The notes under the pieces are model-generated. The model did no database searches. It was not told the DNA's origin and worked only from the letters and a program-made list of their open reading frames with translations. The position numbers and the translations under genes were made by a program. A DNA stretch of 45,922 nucleotides from NCBI GenBank assembly GCA_021323735.1, contig JAJPKM010000033.1, positions 1-45,922 of the forward strand. The letters are read 5' to 3'. This document shows positions 17,390-24,760 of this stretch, piece after piece (position 1 is the first letter of the stretch; each line of letters opens with the position of its first letter). This DNA is from Gammaproteobacteria bacterium. Lineage in GTDB: Bacteria; Pseudomonadota; Gammaproteobacteria; Steroidobacterales; Steroidobacteraceae.

Positions 17390-17806
17390 TTAGGCCCGCT
17401 TGGCCAGGGAGTCCTTGGCCAAGAGATCGCGAATTTCCTCGAGAAGCACTTCCGACCTCGCGGGAGGAGGCGGCGGCGCGGCGCTCGCCGGCGCGGGCTT
17501 CTTCAGCTTGTTGATGCCCTTGATGCACATGAATAGAACGATTGCGATGATGACAAAATCAAAAAGCGTTTGCAGGAAGGTGCCGTACTTGATGAGGACG
17601 GCCTTGCCTGTGGGGTCGGCCCCCAGACTGATGGCCAAATCCGAAAAATTGACGCCGCCGATGACTTTGCCGAGAGCCGGCATGATGACATCCCCGACCA
17701 GCGAGGACACGATCTTGCCGAATGCCGCACCGATGATCACGCCCACCGCCAAATCGACCACGTTTCCCTTCATCGCAAATTCTTTGAATTCCGATGCGAT
17801 TCCCAT
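17390..17806 (-). CDS. mscL: Large-conductance mechanosensitive channel
   Basis: Opens at high membrane tension to release solutes during hypoosmotic shock. The N-terminal segment [29 protein letters not shown] (residues 2-30) is the amphipathic helix and first membrane helix. The second helix covers about residues 80-96, followed by [14 protein letters not shown] and the C-terminal helical bundle [12 protein letters not shown]. Length 138 matches the family. A strong AAGGAGA precedes the ATG at 17804-17806. Confidence 0.97.
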   Translation of the reverse strand: MGIASEFKEFAMKGNVVDLAVGVIIGAAFGKIVSSLVGDVIMPALGKVIGGVNFSDLAISLGADPTGKAVLIKYGTFLQTLFDFVIIAIVLFMCIKGINKLKKPAPASAAPPPPPARSEVLLEEIRDLLAKDSLAKRA

Positions 17807-17836
17807 GGCAATCTCCTTTCGGTATGCAGAGGGGGG

Positions 17837-19138
17837 TTATATCTGAGCGTGCACTCTGATGGCAAATACCGATACGGGTCCTCGGTCGCGGTTGTAGCCG
17901 GGATGGTTGATCCATTGGTAGTCGAGGCCAAGATGCAGGAATTTCCCGACGGCCGCGGAGTAGAAGGTTTCAATGATTTGCTCGGGACCCGGATGCGGCA
18001 ATTTGCCATCGCCGATCAAAATTCCCAACCCGCCGGCATTCAGGTAATTTTCGCGCGCCGCTGAGATGCCGTTGTCGATGACGGCCAGCCCAAGGGTGTC
18101 GCCGGCGCGATGCCAGCTCGATCCTTGTAGCGACAGGCCGGCGGCGACCGTGCGGTCGACGTCGGTGAATTCATACGTTTCCACGTTACCGGCAGCCTTG
18201 CCGGCGCGAATGAAGGCCCCCAGCTGCGGCGCGATCTGCTGCTCGAGGCTCAAGCTCGCGCCGGATCGGCTGCGATAGCGGCGAACCGCGGCGATGTCCA
18301 CGGGGCCCCCTGTGCTCTGCGCCTCCTGCACCGCTTGATCGAGAAGCCCCATGCGCCCGCGGCTGTCGAATACCGTCACCAGCCACCGGCCGGGACGATC
18401 GCCGAATTCATGGCGATGTTCGAGTTCCAGGTCGGTTTGGTACTCGTGAAACCCGGGGTCCAAGTGCACGCTGTTCGGCACGTTGGAAAGATCGAACAGG
18501 CCGCCGCGCACGGTCCAGGCATTTTGATACCACTCCGCCGCAGCGCCCACCGTATAACCCCAGGCATCTGCCGCATAGTCGAACGTGCCCGTGTCGATCG
18601 CGGTCCAGTTGAGAAAATCGCTGCGCTGGTCATGTGCATACTGGTTGCCGTCGAACACATCTACCACGCTGAATTTACCGAGCCACAGCACCACCCGATT
18701 TTCACTATGAACGGCGCCCAACTGGATGGCACCCGCCTCGGTCTTTTGTTCGGCGCCGTCCAAATCCAGTGTCTGTCGCAGGAATGCACGCGGCAGACGG
18801 AAGTAGGGCTGATTCTTGCCCACCTTGTACGCTTCGCCGCTCGGGAAGCCGGCCGCGCCCAAGGTGTTATCCAGCCCGAACCCCTGGTCCAACTCGGCAT
18901 TGAGCCAGGCCTCTGCGCCCGACCAGAGCCTTGCGCCCAGATACAGCGTGGCTTCCGTCGTCTCGGCGCCCCGGTTGGGCGAGAGGCTGTTGGGGCCACG
19001 GTAAGGTGCATCGAAGCCGCCCGTTTCCTGCTCCACATAGGTGAACTGGCCGTGAACGGCGAAAGCTTCGTCCTCAGATGCGGCGCCGGCCACCAATGGC
19101 AGAAAAGCCAGAGCGCATACAGTCCAGGAGTTGATCAT
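17837..19138 (-). CDS. OprB-like carbohydrate porin
   Basis: An outer-membrane beta-barrel protein of 433 residues. A signal peptide is visible (MINSWTVCALAFLPLVAGA). Alternating hydrophobic strands are seen throughout, and the C-terminus HPGYNRDRGPVSVFAIRVHAQI fits the OprB (PF04966) family ending, though it lacks the usual terminal Phe. OprB porins take up sugars, but some members serve other small solutes. Its ATG at 19136-19138 overlaps the stop of the TMEM165-like gene as ATGA, so the two are translated together. The alignment to OprB is from memory. Confidence 0.78.
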   Translation of the reverse strand: MINSWTVCALAFLPLVAGAASEDEAFAVHGQFTYVEQETGGFDAPYRGPNSLSPNRGAETTEATLYLGARLWSGAEAWLNAELDQGFGLDNTLGAAGFPSGEAYKVGKNQPYFRLPRAFLRQTLDLDGAEQKTEAGAIQLGAVHSENRVVLWLGKFSVVDVFDGNQYAHDQRSDFLNWTAIDTGTFDYAADAWGYTVGAAAEWYQNAWTVRGGLFDLSNVPNSVHLDPGFHEYQTDLELEHRHEFGDRPGRWLVTVFDSRGRMGLLDQAVQEAQSTGGPVDIAAVRRYRSRSGASLSLEQQIAPQLGAFIRAGKAAGNVETYEFTDVDRTVAAGLSLQGSSWHRAGDTLGLAVIDNGISAARENYLNAGGLGILIGDGKLPHPGPEQIIETFYSAAVGKFLHLGLDYQWINHPGYNRDRGPVSVFAIRVHAQI

Positions 19139-19704
19139 TGCCGAACGAATGCCCGGGCGAGGAAAACACCGCCGAGGATCAAGAACAGGATGGCGGCTCC
19201 GTAGTGGATGGCCTTGAGCGGGAGGCGGCTCGCAAAGGCCTTGCCGAGGAAAACGACGGGCACATTCGCCAGCATCATGCCGGCGGTGGTGCCGGCCACG
19301 ACTGCCAAGAGGCTGGGGTAGGCGGCCGCCAAGGCCAGCGTCGCAATCTGTGTCTTATCGCCGATCTCGGCGATGAAGAAACTGGTGAGCGTCGCCAGAA
19401 ACGCGCCCATCGCGCCGGTGGCGCTCTCATTCTCGTCGAGTTTGTCGGGCTTCAGGGTCCAGAGCGCCATTGCTATCATGCTGATGCCGACCACCACGCC
19501 GAGCGTCTGCGGTTTCAACAAGCTCCCGAACCAGACGCCGAGTGCGCCCGCGACCCCGTGGTTGGCCAAGGTCGCGCACAGGATGCCGGCGATGATGGGC
19601 CACGGCCGGCGATAGCGCGCTGCCAAAACCAGCGACAACAGCTGCGTGCGGTCGCCGATTTCGGCAATCGATATCGTCGTAATCGAAACCAAGAAGCCTT
19701 CCAT
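19135..19704 (-). CDS. TMEM165/GDT1 family cation exporter (probable Mn2+ exporter)
   Basis: A six-helix inner-membrane protein of 189 residues. Both family signature motifs are present: EIGDRTQ near residue 15 and EIGDKTQ near residue 115, one in each inverted repeat. Bacterial relatives (MneA) export manganese; plant and yeast ones exchange Ca2+/Mn2+ for H+. It is the first gene of a two-gene operon with the porin. The upstream gap carries degenerate tandem repeats; I looked there for a yybP-ykoY manganese riboswitch and did not find its conserved elements. Mn2+ specificity is inference. Confidence 0.9.
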   Translation of the reverse strand: MEGFLVSITTISIAEIGDRTQLLSLVLAARYRRPWPIIAGILCATLANHGVAGALGVWFGSLLKPQTLGVVVGISMIAMALWTLKPDKLDENESATGAMGAFLATLTSFFIAEIGDKTQIATLALAAAYPSLLAVVAGTTAGMMLANVPVVFLGKAFASRLPLKAIHYGAAILFLILGGVFLARAFVRQ

Positions 19705-19710
19705 TAATAA

Positions 19711-19843
19711 CTCCGCACCCTCATCAAAAACCCCGCGCCTCCATCAAAAACCGCGCGCTGGCCCAAAACCCCGCGCCTCCGCCAAGAACCGCATGCTGGT
19801 CCAAAGCTCTGCGCCATCATCAAGAACTACAGGCTCGCTAAAA
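19711..19843. repeat. Degenerate tandem array of seven 17-20 bp units
   Basis: Units run 19711-19730, 19731-19750, 19751-19768, 19769-19788, 19789-19806, 19807-19826 and 19827-19843. Four are 20-bp (for example CCCCGCGCCTCCATCAAAAA) and three are 17-18 bp (for example CCGCGCGCTGGCCCAAAA), in order A A B A B A B, so most of the array has a 38-bp higher period. Each ends in an A-rich tract, so the A-tracts recur about every two helical turns. It begins seven bases upstream of the TMEM165-like start codon, inside its leader. Confidence 0.7.
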
Positions 19844-20087
19844 CCCCACACCCGACGGGTTGACCGACCATTATGAAGGGGGCAGGGTGTCAAAGGAATG
19901 TTGAAACCACAAATGTCCATCCAACAGTCCCGGCCGATTCGATGCCGAGGCCGTCCGGCTCTTTCGTTCATAATGGCGCGCTCGCGTGTCTGTATGGACG
20001 GTCACGCGCAATCTGCGCCGCGCCCTAAAGACGCGAGTGCATGGGTATTGAGTTCCGAATCGATTAAATCTCAGAGGACGCTGTCGA
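19844..20087. other. Divergent intergenic region, no gene seen
   Basis: The rest of the gap between the TMEM165-like gene (minus) and the M20 peptidase (plus). Short open frames here have no family resemblance. GAGGA at 20073-20077 may be the ribosome site for the peptidase. No clear promoter hexamers were recognised. Confidence 0.3.
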
Positions 20088-21503
20088 ATGGATTTACCGG
20101 GCCTGCGCCGATTTATTGAAAATGTTTGGCAGAAAACCATCATCGGACGGCTCGAGGCCTATGTTCGCATTCCGAACAAGTCACCGGCTTTTGATCCGGA
20201 CTGGGAACGGCATGGCTACATGGATCAGGCCGTTGAACTCATGGCGGAGTGGTGCCGAGCGCAGAGCGTGCCGGGCATGCGCGTCGATGTGCGTCGTTTG
20301 CCCGGCATCACGCCCTTGCTGCTCATCGACATTCCCGGTGAGCTGCCTGAATGCGTGCTTCTCTACGGGCATCTGGATAAGCAGCCGGAGTTTACGGGAT
20401 GGTTGCCCGGGCTTGGGCCTTGGGAGCCGGTGATTCGGGACGGCAAGCTGTATGGACGCGGCGGCGCCGACGACGGTTACGCCGTGTTCAGTTCATTGAC
20501 GGCCATCGCGGCGCTCAAAGCGCAGGCGGTTCCTCTTCCGCGCTGCGTATTGATGATCGAGGCGTCGGAAGAGAGCGGCAGCGTGCATCTGCCGGCGCAT
20601 CTCGATGCGCTGGGCGAGAGCATCGGCGTGCCGTCCTTGGTGGTGTGCCTGGATGCGGAATGCGGCAACTTCGAGCAACTTTGGACCACGACGTCGCTGC
20701 GCGGCAATCTGGTCGGCAGGCTCAAGGTGCGGGTGCTCACCGAGGGAGCGCACTCCGGACTTGCGTCAGGCATAGCACCCACGCCCTTCCGGCTTCTGCA
20801 GCAATTGCTGGCGCGAGTCGAAAATCCCGTGACAGGCGATCTGCTGCTCCCTGCGCTGCATGCCGATGTTCCCAAGGATCGCCGCGCGCAAGTCGCGGCG
20901 GCGGCCGGCGTGTTGGGATCGCAGGTGCTGGAGAAGATTCCCTTCGCGAAGGGCGTTCGTGCGGTGTCGGACGATCCGGCGGAAGTGTTGCTGAACAATA
21001 CCTGGCGGCCGGCGCTCGCGGTCACGGGCGCGGAGGGCTTGCCTGCCTTGGGCGCTGCCGGCAACGTGCTGTTGCCGGAGATATCCCTGAAGCTGTCCCT
21101 GCGGCTGCCGCCGACGGTGGACCCGGCACGTGCCGCTGAGGCGGTTCGCCAAGCCCTGGAGCGTGATCCGCCGTATGGTGCACAGGTCAGTTTTGAGCCG
21201 GAGTCCTCGTCGGGCGGGTGGAACGCACCGGCCTTCGCACCCTGGTTCGAGCAGTCGATGCAACGCGCCTCGCGGCATGCATTCGGACGCGATGCCATCA
21301 GCTTGGGCGGTGGGGGCACGATTCCATTCTTGAGAATGCTCGGCGAGCGGTTTCCCCAGACGCAGTTCTTCGTGACCGGCGTGCTCGGCCCGCACTCCAA
21401 CGCGCACGGCCCCAATGAGTTCCTGCACATCGGCTATGCGACGCGTCTGACCGAATGCGTGAGTATGGTGCTCGCCGATTTCGGCACACGCGGTGCGTCC
21501 TAG
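20088..21503 (+). CDS. M20-family metallopeptidase (dipeptidase)
   Basis: A di-zinc peptidase of 471 residues, presumably cytosolic. The first metal site is GHLDKQPE (His95, Asp97), the bridging Asp is in GRGGADDGYAVF (Asp128), and the general base and metal Glu are in EASEESGS (Glu161, Glu162). A dimerisation lid domain follows in the middle, and the final metal His is in GVLGPHSNAHGPNEF. The GHLDKQP form is typical of the CNDP/DapE-like dipeptidase branch of M20. The ATG at 20088 has GAGGA about ten bases upstream. It may feed on short peptides released by the downstream sedolisin, which is inference. Confidence 0.9.
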   Translation: MDLPGLRRFIENVWQKTIIGRLEAYVRIPNKSPAFDPDWERHGYMDQAVELMAEWCRAQSVPGMRVDVRRLPGITPLLLIDIPGELPECVLLYGHLDKQPEFTGWLPGLGPWEPVIRDGKLYGRGGADDGYAVFSSLTAIAALKAQAVPLPRCVLMIEASEESGSVHLPAHLDALGESIGVPSLVVCLDAECGNFEQLWTTTSLRGNLVGRLKVRVLTEGAHSGLASGIAPTPFRLLQQLLARVENPVTGDLLLPALHADVPKDRRAQVAAAAGVLGSQVLEKIPFAKGVRAVSDDPAEVLLNNTWRPALAVTGAEGLPALGAAGNVLLPEISLKLSLRLPPTVDPARAAEAVRQALERDPPYGAQVSFEPESSSGGWNAPAFAPWFEQSMQRASRHAFGRDAISLGGGGTIPFLRMLGERFPQTQFFVTGVLGPHSNAHGPNEFLHIGYATRLTECVSMVLADFGTRGAS

Positions 21504-21538
21504 CCTCACGGGCATACCCAGATTGACGAGTCGATTTT

Positions 21539-21557
21539 TATTGACACAACGTCAATA
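21539..21557. promoter_or_regulatory. Palindromic operator candidate over the tetR promoter
   Basis: TATTGAC, ACAAC, GTCAATA is a perfect 7-5-7 inverted repeat. It covers the -35 element of the tetR promoter and ends seven bases before the -10. Its size and place suit a TetR-family autorepressor. A related TTGACA-GA-TGTCTAA site is at 22261-22275. Confidence 0.65.
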
Positions 21558-21569
21558 ACTGACTATGAT
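21541..21569 (+). promoter_or_regulatory. Near-consensus sigma70 promoter of the tetR gene
   Basis: TTGACA at 21541-21546, a 17-base spacer, TATGAT at 21564-21569. The expected start of transcription, seven or eight bases past the -10, is the A of the ATG at 21577, which predicts a leaderless mRNA. Confidence 0.75.
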
Positions 21570-21576
21570 TCAGCCC

Positions 21577-22242
21577 ATGTCCTACATTGCTCAACGTCGC
21601 GTGGAGGAGAAGGAGCGGCGGCGTGCCGAGATTCTCGATGCCGCCGAGGCCCTTTATGCCAAGGATGGGTGGGATATGGTCACGGTCGACCAAGTGGCCC
21701 GCGGGGCGCGCCTGTCGCGTGCCCTGGTCTATGTGTACTTCAAGGACCGGGAGGACATCCTGTCGGCCATCGGGGAGCGAGCCATGGGCTTGCTGCGCGA
21801 TCGCTTCGTGGCCGCATCGGCCACGCAATCATTGGGGATGGATAAGATCGAGGCCATCGGCCGTGCATATATGCAGTATGCATTTGAATTCACTCATTAT
21901 TTCGACTTCTGCTCGAAATTCAACGCAAGGCCCATGGCAGCGGATGCGGGTTCTCACGATCTTGCCTGCCAGGCGGCGGGCGAGGAGGCGATCGCCGTGG
22001 TGGTCCAGGCGATTGAATTCGGCATTCGCGACGGCAGCGTTCGCCCGGACATCGGTGACCCCATGATGCATGCGGTAACCCTGTGGTCCTTCACGCATGG
22101 CCTGGCTCAACTGGCCATGGCCAAGGCCGATGACATGGCGCGCCTAGGGATAGCGGTTCCCGACTTGAGCCGGTACGGCTTGGGTCTGTTGCGATTCATG
22201 ACGGAGAACCCGAAAGCCGCAGCGGCCGGCCCACGGGGTTAG
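21577..22242 (+). CDS. TetR-family transcriptional regulator
   Basis: A ligand-controlled repressor of 221 residues. The N-terminal helix-turn-helix runs from about residue 12 to 58 (RRAEILDAAEALYAKDG, then VDQVARGARLSRALVYVYFK). The C-terminal ligand domain is distinct. An ATG at 21565 is in frame but falls inside the -10 element, so I take the ATG at 21577, the predicted transcription start itself. There is no Shine-Dalgarno. A perfect palindrome overlaps the promoter, so autorepression is likely. Targets may be its own gene and the downstream peptidase region. Ligand unknown. Confidence 0.92.
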   Translation: MSYIAQRRVEEKERRRAEILDAAEALYAKDGWDMVTVDQVARGARLSRALVYVYFKDREDILSAIGERAMGLLRDRFVAASATQSLGMDKIEAIGRAYMQYAFEFTHYFDFCSKFNARPMAADAGSHDLACQAAGEEAIAVVVQAIEFGIRDGSVRPDIGDPMMHAVTLWSFTHGLAQLAMAKADDMARLGIAVPDLSRYGLGLLRFMTENPKAAAAGPRG

Positions 22243-22251
22243 ATTTTTTTT
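22207..22251 (+). terminator. Possible intrinsic terminator of tetR
   Basis: AACCC at 22207-22211 can pair with GGGTT at 22236-22240, enclosing an inner GCCGC/GCGGC match, and eight T's follow at 22244-22251. The stem overlaps the tetR stop codon. The stem is short, so strength is uncertain. Confidence 0.4.
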
Positions 22252-22260
22252 GCGCAGGTT

Positions 22261-22275
22261 TTGACAGATGTCTAA
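22261..22275. promoter_or_regulatory. Second TTGACA...TGTC inverted repeat
   Basis: TTGACA, GA, TGTCTAA. The core GACA-GA-TGTC is a perfect palindrome, and it resembles the tetR operator half-site TTGAC. It lies upstream of the small ORF and the sedolisin gene, so the same regulator might act here. The spacing differs from the first site. Confidence 0.35.
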
Positions 22276-22326
22276 TTTATATACAGGTGAGAAAGCAAGG
22301 GCAGTAAAACCCCCGGAAGGTGCGCC

Positions 22327-22467
22327 ATGACAGAACATCTGTTGATTGTTTGGTTGGCCACCATGGTGGCTGCGTTTGTTGCGCTCATCGGCCCCGCGGG
22401 CAAGGACGGCGGGTGCCGTGACGCACAACCGCAGAGCGGACACAGTCTGAGGCGGCGCTGGTTTTAG
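22327..22467 (+). CDS. Possible small membrane protein (46 aa)
   Basis: An ATG at 22327 preceded by GGAAGG at a good distance opens a 46-codon frame ending TAG at 22465-22467. Residues 5-23 (LLIVWLATMVAAFVALIGP) form one clear hydrophobic helix; the tail is basic (SLRRRWF). It would be a single-pass inner-membrane miniprotein. It sits between tetR and the sedolisin. No homology is recognised; the good ribosome site and the helix are the only support. Confidence 0.4.
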   Translation: MTEHLLIVWLATMVAAFVALIGPAGKDGGCRDAQPQSGHSLRRRWF

Positions 22468-22566
22468 CGATTACAGTACCCAGGTACGGGGCAACGGAGG
22501 GAACCCATTCCTTAAGCTGTCCGCGGCACAGAAGAACACCAAACGGGGACAACTCAAGGAGTAGCT

Positions 22567-24552
22567 ATGAGAATTCGCTCTATGGCGGCGGGCGCAGCGC
22601 TCGGCGCTTGTGTATTGGCGGGAATTGCGGTTTCGCAGGGCGCGGCGGCGGCGCACATGGAATCGCTGGGCGCGGCAGACCAGAACGCGGTGGCGCGCTT
22701 CAATGTGTTCTTGCCTCTGACTCACGCCGACGCGTTGGAGAAGTTGCTGCAGAGCCAGACGGATACGAACTCAGCCAACTACCATCAATGGCTGACGCCG
22801 GCGCAGTTCAAACAGCAGTTCGGTCCCAGCCGCCTCGATGTCGCGAAGGCTAGGGCGCTGCTCGAGTCCAACGGCTTCACCGTCATCGGCGAGAAAACCC
22901 AAAACCTGGTGGTCGAAGGTCCCGTGTCGGCCGTCGAACGCATGTTCAATGCGCACCTCCAACAGGTGCAGTTGAGTCCCGGGCAGGTCAAGCTCGCCGC
23001 GGCCGAGCGGCATTTGACGCTTCCGCAGTCGCTGGCGGACATGGGAGCGGTGATTCCTGAATTCACGCCGCATCTGGCGGCGCACGTGCATTCGGCGCTG
23101 CAGCCGCTGGCAACCCCGAACGCTCTCCAAGACTTAGGCCCCGTGGCCGCCGCGTCAACGCAGGTGCGGCTGGCGGACACCTTCAGCTTCTACTACGAGA
23201 ACGATCTGAATGAAGCCTATCAATTTCCCTCGTTCCAAACCGAGTCCCCGTCGCCGTTCTCGCGGCACGCGGCACAGATCGCCGGGGTGGGTGCGCACAT
23301 CGGCATCGTGATCTCCTCGGTGATCAATCCTGCCGACCTCGCGAAGTCCTTCAACTCCACCGTCGGGATCGGTACTTCCGTGGATGTGCAAGCTTATTCG
23401 GCCAATTCCAATTTGCCGGTGCCCACCGTGACCATCCGTCCGGTCAACGGCGGCAGTGGTGCGTTCAATCCCAGGACGGGCGATGCCGCGGAAGCCTCTC
23501 TCGATACGCAGATGTCCTTGGGAACCGCGCCGGGTGCACAGGAAACTCTGTACAACATGCCGGATCTTACCGACGCTTCCGTTGCGGCGGCCTATGCGGA
23601 CGTGGACGAGGACAACGCAGTCGATGTGGTGAGTTCGTCCTTCGGCGAATGCGAGTTGGATTTCACGCCGGCGTACAACAACGGCGTAGACTTCACCGGC
23701 ATTCTCAAGGCCTTCCATGCCTTGTTCCAGCAGGGCAATGCCCAAGGCATCACCTTCCTCGCGAGCTCGGGCGACAACGGGGCGCCGGCCTGTATTTCGC
23801 CTGAACTGGCGAATTCGCCGGTTCCCCTCAACGGCACGAATTTCGTGCTCGGTGTGGAGAACCCGGCCTCCGACCCGAACGTGACGGCCGTGGGCGGCAC
23901 CAACCTGCAGACGGCGGCAACGCCCACTGCGAACGACGTCACCTACGTTGGTGAGAACGCCGATTTCGATCCGCGGGTGCCGGTGGTGATCGATGCGGCG
24001 GGTGACGCGATCGGCAACAACACCTGGGGTTCGGGCGGCGGCTTCAGCCAGGTCTTCGCAAAGCCCGGCTATCAATTCCTGGTCGATACCGGCAGCAACG
24101 AGCATCGTGCGGTGCCCGATGTCTCATTGATGATGGGCGGATGCCCGGGAGATGCCGATCTTGCCGCGCAGGATTGCACCCAGCTGCCGCGCAGCGCCGC
24201 CATCGTGTGGATCGGCGGCAGGCCGTCGTTGGTCATCGGCACCAGTTCCTCATCGCCGGAAATGGCCGGTGTGCTGGCCCTGGCCGTCGAGTTGAATCAC
24301 GGCCGTCTGGGCAATGTGAATCCGTTCATCTATGCGCTGTCGGCGCTGCAGACCATTACCGGTGGCACGCATGCGCCTCAGGAGCTGCAATTCTTCCATC
24401 GCAATATCTCGGGCAACAACAATGGCTTCACGGTCAAGCCGGGCCAGGCCTACAGTGAGGTGCTGGGCAACAGCACGCTCGATGTGAAGAACTTCCTGCA
24501 ATTGCAGCGAGCCGCGCCGGCCGGCGCCCCGAGCACGCCGAGCAATCCGTGA
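22567..24552 (+). CDS. Sedolisin (S53) serine-carboxyl peptidase, secreted
   Basis: An acid-active endopeptidase of 661 residues made as a preproenzyme. The signal peptide ends near residue 29 (AAA). The pro-kumamolisin activation domain spans about residues 40-180 (NSANYHQWLTPAQFKQQFGP). The catalytic set is Glu309 and Asp313 (EASLD), the oxyanion Asp403 (SSGDNGAP) and nucleophile Ser560 in GTSSSSP. The Ca-binding C-terminal loop typical of kumamolisins is hard to see. A strong AAGGAG precedes the ATG. It points to a niche where extracellular protein is degraded at low pH, which is inference from the family. Confidence 0.92.
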   Translation: MRIRSMAAGAALGACVLAGIAVSQGAAAAHMESLGAADQNAVARFNVFLPLTHADALEKLLQSQTDTNSANYHQWLTPAQFKQQFGPSRLDVAKARALLESNGFTVIGEKTQNLVVEGPVSAVERMFNAHLQQVQLSPGQVKLAAAERHLTLPQSLADMGAVIPEFTPHLAAHVHSALQPLATPNALQDLGPVAAASTQVRLADTFSFYYENDLNEAYQFPSFQTESPSPFSRHAAQIAGVGAHIGIVISSVINPADLAKSFNSTVGIGTSVDVQAYSANSNLPVPTVTIRPVNGGSGAFNPRTGDAAEASLDTQMSLGTAPGAQETLYNMPDLTDASVAAAYADVDEDNAVDVVSSSFGECELDFTPAYNNGVDFTGILKAFHALFQQGNAQGITFLASSGDNGAPACISPELANSPVPLNGTNFVLGVENPASDPNVTAVGGTNLQTAATPTANDVTYVGENADFDPRVPVVIDAAGDAIGNNTWGSGGGFSQVFAKPGYQFLVDTGSNEHRAVPDVSLMMGGCPGDADLAAQDCTQLPRSAAIVWIGGRPSLVIGTSSSSPEMAGVLALAVELNHGRLGNVNPFIYALSALQTITGGTHAPQELQFFHRNISGNNNGFTVKPGQAYSEVLGNSTLDVKNFLQLQRAAPAGAPSTPSNP

Positions 24553-24575
24553 TTCGGAAGTTTCGCTAGGTAATC

Positions 24576-24607
24576 GCGGACGGCGGGGTTCAAACCCTGC
24601 CGTCCGC
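24576..24607. terminator. Very strong hairpin after the sedolisin gene
   Basis: A 13-bp stem (24576-24588 with 24595-24607, one G-T pair) closes the loop TTCAAA. Only TTC follows, so no poly-T. Its GGGTTCAAACCC core imitates a tRNA T-arm, but no tRNA surrounds it. Probably the 3' end of the sedolisin mRNA. Confidence 0.6.
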
Positions 24608-24760
24608 TTCGATGGTCAAGAGCTGCGTCACCGACAACACGGCGCCTGCGCGCGTAATATGCGCGACGAGCGTCATCATTATGAGACCAGGAACGCGTCG
24701 CAAGGTAACGCGCGGCGGGCTCAACTATAATCCGTTGAGTCAATCTCACCAGGACACTTC

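Noticed and set aside
19705-19900. Possible yybP-ykoY manganese riboswitch upstream of the TMEM165-like gene
   Set aside because: The conserved core strings and paired helices of that riboswitch were not found; the sequence is a degenerate tandem repeat instead.
23155-24105. Long open frame antisense to the sedolisin gene
   Set aside because: Composition is Arg/Gly/His-heavy shadow coding; the sedolisin catalytic motifs are all on the other strand.
24576-24607. tRNA T-arm suggested by GGGTTCAAACCC
   Set aside because: The surrounding bases form one long hairpin with no acceptor, D or anticodon arms.
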